DNA of 64,000 nt from an uncultured Clostridia bacterium (lineage in GTDB: Bacteria; Bacillota; Clostridia; Oscillospirales; Oscillospiraceae). The notes below the pieces were generated by a model. The model was given only the letters and a program-made list of their open reading frames with translations, did no database searches and was not told where the DNA came from. Below are positions 57,573 to 64,000 of this stretch, one piece after another (the first letter of the stretch is position 1; the number at the start of each line of letters is the position of its first letter). The stretch lies in NCBI GenBank assembly GCA_947173485.1, contig CAMWFH010000010.1, positions 21,641-85,640 on the forward strand, given 5' to 3'. The translations under genes were made by a program, and so were the position numbers.

Positions 57573-57648
57573 AGGGATCATCTCCTTTTCCGCACCCAGC
57601 ATACCAGGCGGCGGAAAGGGGCGCAAGTCCTGTCTTTTTTCGGGGATA

Positions 57649-57664
57649 GTACCCTTTTTCGTAC
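57649..57664. promoter_or_regulatory. Putative HxlR operator
   Basis: GTAC-CCTTTTTC-GTAC (57649-57664) lies between the divergent radical SAM gene and the HxlR gene, 27 bases before the -35 box. A GTAC pair around a T-rich centre is consistent with HxlR-family sites. Confidence 0.45.
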
Positions 57665-57690
57665 CGGCAGGGCCCCTGCGGGATCCCATA

Positions 57691-57719
57691 TTGCATTTCC
57701 TGGGGAATGTGTGTATACT
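57691..57719 (+). promoter_or_regulatory. Promoter of the HxlR gene
   Basis: TTGCAT at 57691-57696 and TATACT at 57714-57719, spaced 17 bases. Confidence 0.8.
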
Positions 57720-57744
57720 GCTCCTCAGAAAGGCGGTGGCCGCT

Positions 57745-58143
57745 ATGCCTGAGAACAAGTTCACCAGCCGGGAGGCGATGGCCCGGTGCCGGCCTATGAG
57801 CCAGCTCCAGTCGGCTCTGGGGGGCAAGTGGAAGATCCTGCTCCTGTGGTATGTGACCGCCTACAAGGTCCAGCGGTTCGGGGAGCTGCTCCGGCGGCTG
57901 GAAGGCATCACCCAGTCCACCCTGACCAAGCAGCTCCGAGAACTGGAGGCGGCGGGCTTTCTGTGCCGGACGGTCTATCCAGAGGTGCCTCCACGGGTGG
58001 AGTATACCCTGACGCCCATGGGCGAGAGCTTCGCCCCGATCCTGGAGGAGATGCTGGCCTGGAGCGAGGCTCATCTCTGCCCGGAAGCATCAGGCCAGCA
58101 GTCCGATTCCCAGCCCCAGCAGGGCCCCCATGAGGACCTGTAG
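57745..58143 (+). CDS. HxlR-family transcriptional regulator
   Basis: A 132-residue winged-helix regulator: CRPMSQLQSALGGKWKILLLW, FGELLRRLEGITQSTLTKQL, ELEAAGFLCRTVYPEVPPRVEYTLT. HxlR proteins sense electrophiles or oxidation. The N-terminal Cys before the HTH (MARC) is where YodB-type members sense quinones and diamide. AAAGGCGGTG precedes the ATG at 57745. Its 3' end overlaps the DUF212 gene by 54 bases. Confidence 0.9.
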   Translation: MPENKFTSREAMARCRPMSQLQSALGGKWKILLLWYVTAYKVQRFGELLRRLEGITQSTLTKQLRELEAAGFLCRTVYPEVPPRVEYTLTPMGESFAPILEEMLAWSEAHLCPEASGQQSDSQPQQGPHEDL

Positions 58144-58527
58144 GGGCGTGTGGCCCATGATGATCTTCAGGTCGTCGGCGAAGTCCTCCGCGGTCTGCCG
58201 CTCCACATGGGCCAGCAGCTGGTTCACCAGCCGGGCGGTGTCCCCAGCGCTGCGGCGGACATTGCAGGCATCGTACATGACCACCGCCGAGAACACCACC
58301 GCAAGGGCGAACACAGGACCTGTAAAGCCATACAGCTTGCCAATGGATACAGTGCAGGCGACCACGCAGGAGGAGTGGCTGCTGGGCATCCCGCCGCTGG
58401 ACAGGAGCAGCTGGAGGTCCAGCCGGCGCTCCAGCAGGAGGGTCAGCGCCAGCTTGATGAGCTGGGCCAGGGCCCAGGCGATGAGGGCGCAGTCGATCAT
58501 TCGGTTTTGGGTGATGTGTCCGATCAT
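58090..58527 (-). CDS. DUF212 divergent-PAP2 membrane protein
   Basis: A 145-residue, four-helix protein with the DUF212 motifs: SSGGMPSSHSSCVVA, VVMYDACNVRRSAG and a final IIMGHTPLQVLMGALLG. It may be a lipid or undecaprenyl phosphatase. It overlaps the ispA stop (58524-58527), linking it to isoprenoid metabolism. Confidence 0.88.
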   Translation of the reverse strand: MIGHITQNRMIDCALIAWALAQLIKLALTLLLERRLDLQLLLSSGGMPSSHSSCVVACTVSIGKLYGFTGPVFALAVVFSAVVMYDACNVRRSAGDTARLVNQLLAHVERQTAEDFADDLKIIMGHTPLQVLMGALLGLGIGLLA

Positions 58528-59384
58528 CTCTTCCGCCCCGCCAGCTGCCCCGCCAGACGGGACAGGAACATATTTCCCGGGAAAGGCGCGATAGCCGCCT
58601 GGGCCGCCGCCGTATGGTCCGCCACGGTCCGGCGGCAGCCATCCTCCCCCAGCAGATCCACAAAGGTGGTCTTGCCCTCCCGGCGGTCAGACCCCACGGG
58701 CTTGCCCAGGGTCTGGGTGTCAGCGGTCACATCCAGGAGGTCGTCCTGGATCTGGAAGGCCAGCCCCAGGTGCCGGGCGTAGTCCACCGCCGCCGCCCGC
58801 AGGGCCGGTCCGGCGCCGCCCGCTACACAGCCCAGCTCCGCCGCGCCTACGATCATGGCCCCGGTCTTGAGCCGGTGGAGCCGCTCCACCGCCGCCAGAT
58901 CGCTGCAGCTGCCCAGCAGGTCCAGCACCTGCCCCGCCACCATGCCGTCCGCCCCGGCGGCCCGTGCCAGCACGGTCACCGCCTCGATTCGCTGCTCCGC
59001 CGTCAGTCCCTCCGCCTGGGCGATCATGCCGAAGGCCTCCGGCTGGAGGGCGTCCCCGGCCAGCGTGGCCAGGGTGACCCCGTAGACTACATGGTTGGTC
59101 GCCTTGCCCCGGCGCAGCTCATCGTTGTCCATACAGGGCAGGTCGTCGTGGATCAGGGAGTAGGTATGGACCAGCTCCAGGGCGCAGCCCAGGGGCAGGG
59201 CCCTTTGCCAGTCCCCGCCGGCCAGGGCGCAGAAGGCCAGGGTCAGCACCGGGCGGATCCGCTTGCCGCCGGCAAGGAGGCTGTAGCGCATGGCCTCCTG
59301 GAGCTGGCGGTAGGGCGCATCGGTGCGGAACAGCCGGTCCAGGCAGTCCTCCACCGCCGCCAGATAGGTCTGATACAGTTCCAT
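58524..59384 (-). CDS. ispA: Polyprenyl synthetase (farnesyl diphosphate synthase type)
   Basis: A 286-residue prenyltransferase: LLAGGKRIRPVLT, first Asp-rich motif in IHDDLPCMDNDELRRGK, and second Asp motif in QIQDDLLDV. It makes farnesyl (or geranylgeranyl) diphosphate. Directly after xseB, as in many Firmicutes. Confidence 0.94.
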   Translation of the reverse strand: MELYQTYLAAVEDCLDRLFRTDAPYRQLQEAMRYSLLAGGKRIRPVLTLAFCALAGGDWQRALPLGCALELVHTYSLIHDDLPCMDNDELRRGKATNHVVYGVTLATLAGDALQPEAFGMIAQAEGLTAEQRIEAVTVLARAAGADGMVAGQVLDLLGSCSDLAAVERLHRLKTGAMIVGAAELGCVAGGAGPALRAAAVDYARHLGLAFQIQDDLLDVTADTQTLGKPVGSDRREGKTTFVDLLGEDGCRRTVADHTAAAQAAIAPFPGNMFLSRLAGQLAGRKR

Positions 59385-59387
59385 CCC

Positions 59388-59615
59388 TCAGCTCTCCCCC
59401 CCAAAGGGCAGCTCCACCGGCGCGCCGTCCGGGCCCTTCATCAAGCGGACCACCTGTAGCTCCGCCTGGTCTAGTTGGGCCCCGCAGGCGGCCACCAGCT
59501 TCGTCCCCTCCTCAAAGAGGGCCAGGGAGTCCGCCAAAGGGGCCTCCCCCTTCTCCAGCAGCGCCACGATCTGCTCCAGCCGGGCGATGTTCTCCTCAAA
59601 CGTCTTTTCCTTCAT
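59388..59615 (-). CDS. xseB: Exodeoxyribonuclease VII small subunit
   Basis: The 75-residue protein is XseB-like: TFEENIARLEQIVALLEKGEAPLADSLALFEEGTKLVAAC. It partners XseA in the ssDNA exonuclease VII complex. Gap of 3 bases to ispA. Confidence 0.93.
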   Translation of the reverse strand: MKEKTFEENIARLEQIVALLEKGEAPLADSLALFEEGTKLVAACGAQLDQAELQVVRLMKGPDGAPVELPFGGES

Positions 59616-59638
59616 ACGGATCCTCCTCCTTGATCACA

Positions 59639-60061
59639 TTAGAACCACCTGGCGTCCCCATCCCGGAACCGGGGAACATCCCCCTCCTGATAGGGGTCGT
59701 ATCGATGGATCTGGCAGCCAAACTCCTGTAAAAAGGCGATCTTGTCCTCCTCTGTCCAGCGGAGCAGGCTCAGCCCGTCAAAGGGCTCCTCCCTGCCATC
59801 CTCCATCACGTTTCTGAAGGACCATTCCACCACGGTCTGGCTGCCCTTATGGAAAAACTGCCGGATGTCCCACTGGACCACGGTCCCCCGGCGGTTCCAC
59901 TCCTCGAACCAGTGCTTGATCTTCCGACTCCCGATATACATCGGTCCCCAGCTCTCTATATAGACCGCGTCCTCCGTAAAAAGCTCCAAAATACCGGTGT
60001 CTTGCTTGGTGAGCCACATGGAGAACCACTGCCGGACACGTTCCTCCCGCCTATTCATCAT
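59639..60061 (-). CDS. NTF2-like (SnoaL-type) protein between xseA and xseB
   Basis: A 140-residue NTF2-fold protein (VRQWFSMWLTKQDTGILELF, YIESWGPMYIGSRKIKHWFEEWNRRG, then QFFHKGSQTVVEWSF). It overlaps the xseA stop (4 bases) and precedes xseB by 23 bases. No exonuclease role is known, so this is a probable insertion in the operon. Confidence 0.8.
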   Translation of the reverse strand: MMNRREERVRQWFSMWLTKQDTGILELFTEDAVYIESWGPMYIGSRKIKHWFEEWNRRGTVVQWDIRQFFHKGSQTVVEWSFRNVMEDGREEPFDGLSLLRWTEEDKIAFLQEFGCQIHRYDPYQEGDVPRFRDGDARWF

Positions 60062-61278
60062 ACCCTATCCCCCTCCGCTGGCATCACCGTCTCCACCCGG
60101 CAGCCCAGCTGTCCGTCTGCCAGAGCGACGGTCACATGATCCCCGGCCTGCCGGCCCTGGACGGTCCGCAGGGGCGTCCCGGTATCGTCTGTGGCCATGG
60201 CGTAGCCCCTGGCAAGGACCTTCAAGGGGCTCATAGCGTCCAGCGATGCCGCCAGCCGGCCCAACCGGGCCTTGGGCCGGTGCAGCAGGACCTCTCCCCT
60301 GGCGGCCAAGTGCCGCTGGAGATGGCCGGTGAGCATCCGTTTGTCCTGGACGAAGGCCAGGGGGTCCTCCAGCACCCGGCGGTGGGCCAGGCCCTCCAGC
60401 CGCTGGCTCAGGTCCTGGATAGTCTGCTGCTCCCGCCGGCAGAGGGCCTGTTGGGCCCCCGCCAGCCAGGCCCGCAGCTCCGCCTGGTCCGGCACCGCCG
60501 AGGTGGCGGCATGGGTGGGCGTGGCGGCGGAGAGGTCCGCTACGAAGTCGGCAATGGTCACGTCTGGCTCATGGCCCACGGCGGTGATCACCGGCAGCTG
60601 GGCGGCATAGATCGCCCGGGCGACCCACTCGTCATTGAAAGCCCACAGCTCCTCCAGGGACCCGCCGCCCCGCCCAGTGATGATCAGGTCCCCGATGTGC
60701 CACCGGTCCGCGTAACGGATGGCCCCCGCGATCTCCGCCGGGGCCTCCGGCCCCTGGACCCGCACCGGCAGCAGGATGACTTTGCACATGGGCCAGCGGC
60801 GGCGTATCATGCGGAGCATATCGTGGATGACCTTGCCGGCATCGGAGGTGACCACCGCGATCTTCTGAGGGAACCGGGGCATGGGCTTCTTATGGGCCGG
60901 GTCGAAGAGGCCCTCCCGGTACAGCCGCGCCTTCAGCTGCTCGAAGGCCATATGCAGGTCCCCCACACCGTCCGGGGCGAGGGTATCGCAGTAGAGCTGA
61001 TAGATCCCGTCCCTGGGGAACACCGCCACCCGGCCCAGAGCGATGACCTTCATGCCGTTCTGGGGCTGGAACCGGAGACGGCCAGCCTGGTTCCGGTACA
61101 TCACGCACTTCAGCGCCCCGGTCTCGTCCTTGAGGGTGAAGAAGCAGTTGCCGGGGTTATAGACCTTGAAGTTAGAGATCTCCCCCCGGACATAGATCCC
61201 CGCCAGCTCCGGGGCGCCGTCCAGGATGGACTTGATATGCTCGTTCAGTTCCGTGATCCCATATATTTTTTGTTCCAA
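60058..61278 (-). CDS. xseA: Exodeoxyribonuclease VII large subunit
   Basis: A 406-residue nuclease: an N-terminal OB fold (IYVRGEISNFKVYNPGNCFFTLKD), then the catalytic part RFPQKIAVVTSDAGKVIHDM, the GRGGGSLEELWAFNDE and GHEPDVTIADFVADL motifs, and a coiled-coil end. Downstream genes ispA and xseB are shared with other Firmicutes. Confidence 0.96.
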   Translation of the reverse strand: MEQKIYGITELNEHIKSILDGAPELAGIYVRGEISNFKVYNPGNCFFTLKDETGALKCVMYRNQAGRLRFQPQNGMKVIALGRVAVFPRDGIYQLYCDTLAPDGVGDLHMAFEQLKARLYREGLFDPAHKKPMPRFPQKIAVVTSDAGKVIHDMLRMIRRRWPMCKVILLPVRVQGPEAPAEIAGAIRYADRWHIGDLIITGRGGGSLEELWAFNDEWVARAIYAAQLPVITAVGHEPDVTIADFVADLSAATPTHAATSAVPDQAELRAWLAGAQQALCRREQQTIQDLSQRLEGLAHRRVLEDPLAFVQDKRMLTGHLQRHLAARGEVLLHRPKARLGRLAASLDAMSPLKVLARGYAMATDDTGTPLRTVQGRQAGDHVTVALADGQLGCRVETVMPAEGDRV

Positions 61279-61335
61279 ATGGCACCTCCTGGGGCGTTTT
61301 CCTCATCATACCACATTGTGCCCGAAAATACCACA

Positions 61336-61368
61336 ACAAAAAACAGAGGGGACCGAAGTCCCCCCTGT
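61336..61368 (-). terminator. Terminator of the sigma/anti-sigma operon
   Basis: ACAGGGGGGAC pairs with GTCCCCTCTGT around a TTCG tetraloop, followed on the minus strand by TTTTTTG. Confidence 0.93.
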
Positions 61369-61384
61369 TCGATAGCCTATCTCA

Positions 61385-62521
61385 TCACTGGATGACCATC
61401 TCAACGCCGTCCTTGGCAGGCGTCATCGTGACATCGTGATCTGTCTCGCTCTTGAAGAACGCGCCAACGCCGTTCTCCCCTACCTGGGCTGCCTGGGCAG
61501 TGCCGTCCCGCAGGCCGGCCAGCACGGCCTCCATGTCCGCGACGGACTTATCAAAGCTCTCCTGGGAGAGGGTGCCGTCCTGGACCTGCTGGCGCAGCCG
61601 CCCGGTCTCCTCCGCCATATAGGCGGCATAGGTCTCGGCGGTGAACCAGACGGGCTCCCCGCCGGGCAGGACCTCCAGCGATGTGCCGTCAGCGGACTTG
61701 CGGACCGTCAGGGGCGTGTCCTCCGGGTCGGGGTCGTAGACATAGGCCAGGCCCGTACTCTCCACGAGCGCCTGGGCGGCGGCGGGGTCGGCCTTGCTGG
61801 GGTCCAGAGGCAGGGTGAACAGGGCCTTCGGACCGGCAAAGTCCTCCTGGAAGTGGATATTGCCCTGGTCATCCATGCCAAAGATCTCTCTGGACGGCGA
61901 GCCGCCCTCGTAGAAAGCCAAATAGACGGTGCGGTCGGCAAACAGCTCCAGGTCCTGGATGTCCAGCAGGCGGTAGTGGACCCCGTCCTGGTCGATGGAA
62001 TGGGCGGCGCTGTTCAGGCTCCACAGATTGACAGACCAGGGCGTATAGCCGGATACCAGCGGCGTCATGGTGAACTGGGTCAGGGTCTCATCGCTCAAGG
62101 GCTCCCCCGCCAGCTTCTCCAGCGCCAGCACCGCGTAGGTGTGGGTCTCGTCCAGGTCCTCATTGAGGCTGTCCAGCCCCAGGCCGGACACCAGGCCCAC
62201 CAGCGTCACCCGGTAGTCCCCGGTCTCTACGCTCTCATCCAGCAGCACCGCGTCCTCGCTTTTGAACGCCTCCGCCAGCAGCGGCTGCTCCAGCAGTCCC
62301 GCCACCTGGTCCATTGTCAGCAGACGGGCAGCGGCCAGGGCTGTGACGGTCAGCAGCGTCACCGCGGCGGCGGTGAGCAGCACTTTACGCAGGATATGGC
62401 TCTTCATCGTATACTCCTTTTCTTCTTGGATGCAGGTCCTCAGCGCCTCCTGGGTCCGCGCCTGAAAATCAGCGGAAAACGGGAGGCGGTCCACCGCGTT
62501 CCGGTACTCTTCCCACTTCAT
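61385..62521 (-). CDS. Probable anti-sigma factor, membrane-anchored
   Basis: The 378-residue product has a cytoplasmic N-terminus of about 45 residues (EEYRNAVDRLPFSADFQART), one helix (VLLTAAAVTLLTVTALAAARLL) and a large exported part. Start at 62521 follows AAAGGAGGAGTGACC and overlaps the sigma-factor stop region, as in sigma/anti-sigma pairs. Resembles DUF4179-type proteins. Confidence 0.75.
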   Translation of the reverse strand: MKWEEYRNAVDRLPFSADFQARTQEALRTCIQEEKEYTMKSHILRKVLLTAAAVTLLTVTALAAARLLTMDQVAGLLEQPLLAEAFKSEDAVLLDESVETGDYRVTLVGLVSGLGLDSLNEDLDETHTYAVLALEKLAGEPLSDETLTQFTMTPLVSGYTPWSVNLWSLNSAAHSIDQDGVHYRLLDIQDLELFADRTVYLAFYEGGSPSREIFGMDDQGNIHFQEDFAGPKALFTLPLDPSKADPAAAQALVESTGLAYVYDPDPEDTPLTVRKSADGTSLEVLPGGEPVWFTAETYAAYMAEETGRLRQQVQDGTLSQESFDKSVADMEAVLAGLRDGTAQAAQVGENGVGAFFKSETDHDVTMTPAKDGVEMVIQ

Positions 62522-62523
62522 GG

Positions 62524-63003
62524 TCACTCCTCCTTTAGGATCTGCCGCAGACGTTCACGGCCCCGGGCCAGGCGCGTGCCCACCGTGGCGGCGGGCAGGC
62601 CCAGCAGCTTTCCCATCTCCTTGATGGAATAGCCCTCATAGTAGTGCAGATGGATCACCGCGCTGTACTTCTCCGGCAGAGCCTGGACGGCCTGGAGCAG
62701 CTCGCTCCCGGTCTCCGGCGCGGCGGCCAGCGCTGCCTCCTCCAGGGAGACGTTGCGGCCCTCCGCCCGGCGGCGGATGTCGCTGGCGCGGTGAAGGGTG
62801 GTGCGGATCAGCCACGCTTTCTCATGTCCGGCGTCCCGGAAAGAGACCCGGGAGGTCAGCAGCTGCAAAAACGCCTCCTGCACCGCGTCCTCCGCGTCCG
62901 ATACAGAGGACAGCCGGGTATAGGCCAGACGCAGCAGCATATCGCTGTACTCCCCCACGATACGGCTGATAGTCTCATCACTAGTAAATGGACCCAAGTC
63001 CAT
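62524..63003 (-). CDS. ECF-type RNA polymerase sigma factor
   Basis: A 159-residue sigma factor: region 2 MLLRLAYTRLSSVSDAEDAVQEAFLQLL and region 4 QALPEKYSAVIHLHYYEGYSIKEMGKLLGLPAATVGTRLARGRERL. Start codon ATG at 63003 after GAAGGGGGTG; GTG at 63015 is possible. Probably controlled by the membrane protein downstream. No target promoter seen. Confidence 0.88.
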   Translation of the reverse strand: MDLGPFTSDETISRIVGEYSDMLLRLAYTRLSSVSDAEDAVQEAFLQLLTSRVSFRDAGHEKAWLIRTTLHRASDIRRRAEGRNVSLEEAALAAAPETGSELLQAVQALPEKYSAVIHLHYYEGYSIKEMGKLLGLPAATVGTRLARGRERLRQILKEE

Positions 63004-63088
63004 CACCCCCTTCACCTATAACACGTTTCAGAACAGGGAGATCTTTCATCCCTCTAAAAAAATAAGAGAAAAAACAGGAGGCTATGCT

Positions 63089-63613
63089 ATGTACACCATC
63101 CGTCCCGCCCAGCTGTCCGACGCGCCGGCCCTGCTGGCGGTCTACCGCCCCTATGTGGAGGAGACCTATATCTCCTTTGAGTACGAGGTCCCCTCCCTGG
63201 AGGAGTTCACCCGGCGCATCCAGACGATCAATGAGCGCTATCCCTATCTCCTGGCGGAGCAGGACGGCGCAGTCCTAGGCTACGCCTACGCCGCCCCCTT
63301 TAAGGCCCGCGCCGCCTATGATTGGGCGGTGGAGACCACCATCTACCTCCGGCAGGACCAGCGGGGCCGGGGCATCGGCCGGGCGCTATACACGGAGCTG
63401 GAGCGGCAGCTACGAGAGCGGGGCATCCAGAACATGGAGGCGTGCATCGCCTATCCCCACCCGGAGAGCATCGCCTTCCATACCGCCCTGGGCTTCCGCA
63501 TGGTGGGCCGGTTCGAGAAGTGCGGCTATAAGCTGGGGGATTGGCGGGATATGGTGTGGATGGAGAAGCACATCGGCAGCCACCCTCTGCCGCCGGTGCC
63601 GGTCAGAGGATGA
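63089..63613 (+). CDS. GNAT N-acetyltransferase (phosphinothricin-acetyltransferase-like)
   Basis: The 174-residue protein resembles Pat/YncA: IRPAQLSDAPALLAVYRPYVEET, VETTIYLRQDQRGRGIGRALY (acetyl-CoA loop) and ESIAFHTALGFRMVGRFEKCGYKLGDWRDMVWM. Acts on amino acids or analogues. ATG at 63089 after ACAGGAGG. Confidence 0.9.
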   Translation: MYTIRPAQLSDAPALLAVYRPYVEETYISFEYEVPSLEEFTRRIQTINERYPYLLAEQDGAVLGYAYAAPFKARAAYDWAVETTIYLRQDQRGRGIGRALYTELERQLRERGIQNMEACIAYPHPESIAFHTALGFRMVGRFEKCGYKLGDWRDMVWMEKHIGSHPLPPVPVRG

Positions 63614-63652
63614 AATGGTCCCATCGCAGGACGTTTTTGGCAAAATTCCCTC

Positions 63653-63681
63653 TTGCTTTTTGGAACACACTGTGCTATAGT
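63653..63681 (+). promoter_or_regulatory. Promoter of tRNA-Leu
   Basis: TTGCTT at 63653-63658 and TATAGT at 63676-63681, spaced 17 bases; tRNA starts 14 bases later. Confidence 0.75.
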
Positions 63682-63694
63682 AAATGAGCTATAT

Positions 63695-63781
63695 GCCGGT
63701 GTGTTGGAATTGGTAGACGAGGCGGACTCAAAATCCGTTGCCAGCGATGGTGTGTGGGTTCGAGTCCCACCACCGGCACCA
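63695..63781 (+). tRNA. tRNA-Leu (anticodon CAA)
   Basis: An 87-base class II tRNA with GCCGGTG/CACCGGC acceptor, encoded CCA, long variable arm and anticodon loop CTCAAAA giving CAA (codon UUG). T arm GTGGG-TTCGAGT-CCCAC. Confidence 0.96.
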
Positions 63782-63786
63782 AGCAA

Positions 63787-63820
63787 GGAGGCCCTGCCAC
63801 GCAGGGCTTCCTTCTTTTTT
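63787..63820 (+). terminator. Terminator of tRNA-Leu
   Basis: GGAGGCCCTG pairs with CAGGGCTTCC around CCACG, followed by TTCTTTTTT. The remaining bases to 64000 hold no gene I can support. Confidence 0.9.
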
Positions 63821-64000
63821 CTCCGTAGTACCAGGTGTTTCCGGCCTCCTGCATCTGTCACCTATGACAAATTCCAAACCGTGCCTGACCACTCCAGAAG
63901 AAAAAATTGCACACGGATTTACACACAAGAAAGGGCTATCGCCTCACCCAGTCCATGGAGCGTCAGAGGAGGAGAGCAGGCTCGATGTCAAAATAGCCAG

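Noticed and set aside
63526..63928. Minus-strand ORFs over tRNA-Leu with a WDSNPHT / GGTRTHTPSLATDFESASSTNSNTP-type product
   Set aside because: This is the well-known spurious translation of the antisense of a tRNA; no ribosome binding site and the region is occupied by tRNA-Leu and its terminator.
63864..64000. Plus-strand frame open to the right edge after tRNA-Leu
   Set aside because: No ribosome binding site and no recognisable domain in the visible 45 codons; could belong to a gene beyond the window but not supported.

Overview
The window looks like the chromosome of a GC-rich, spore-forming gut Firmicute of the Oscillospiraceae type (Flavonifractor, Intestinimonas and Pseudoflavonifractor relatives). 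The evidence is near-consensus sigma-A promoters and AGGAGG ribosome binding sites on GC-rich genes, sigma-H, a SpoIIM-like protein, XerD, and a Firmicutes-style infC-rpmI-rplT operon. This is inferred from gene content and style; no taxonomic search was possible. I see no prophage, insertion sequence, rRNA or CRISPR array. There are two tRNA genes, Arg(ACG) and Leu(CAA).

Left part (1-14100): a YbjQ-family protein; a GIY-YIG protein; the IF3-L35-L20 operon with an attenuator leader and an AUU start on infC; a YjdF gene behind a probable yjdF riboswitch; the PcrA helicase; a four-gene polysaccharide-acylation locus (DUF4358 lipoprotein, MBOAT acyltransferase, DHHW protein, second DUF4358 lipoprotein); tRNA-Arg; a purine permease with a terminator-like leader; and a TetR/MFS efflux pair sharing an operator.

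Middle (14100-46400): an ABC-F gene whose leader carries a three-codon ORF and an intrinsic terminator; a tyrosine recombinase operon with two small envelope proteins; a tgt operon; an SLH-anchored serine hydrolase followed by CapA; asd and dapA (lysine/diaminopimelate); queA (queuosine, like tgt); a DUF1292, xerD and spoIIM group; yajC; three small proteins of unknown function; trpS with tagO and wecB (undecaprenyl-linked glycan synthesis); rubrerythrin; a 33-residue Asn/Gln-rich peptide; mini-RNase III; RqcH; sigH, glmM and ruvB.

Right part (46400-64000): a nine-gene one-strand operon (51449 down to 46434) that looks like a polymorphic-toxin immunity island: SUFU, Imm26, DUF3788, two paralogues of an unrecognised family plus a truncated third copy, a small kinase and a protein with a four-fold repeat. 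Next come HicAB, a YjjG-type phosphatase, thiamine pyrophosphokinase, a methionine gamma-lyase-family PLP enzyme, a DMT transporter, a divergent radical SAM/HxlR pair, an isoprenoid and exonuclease VII group (ispA, xseB, xseA), an ECF sigma factor with its probable anti-sigma factor, a GNAT acetyltransferase and tRNA-Leu.

The least explained parts are the immunity island, the ABC-F attenuator, the three-gene small-protein cluster at 33160-34161, the structured leader of the purine permease, and an apparently leaderless sigH transcript.
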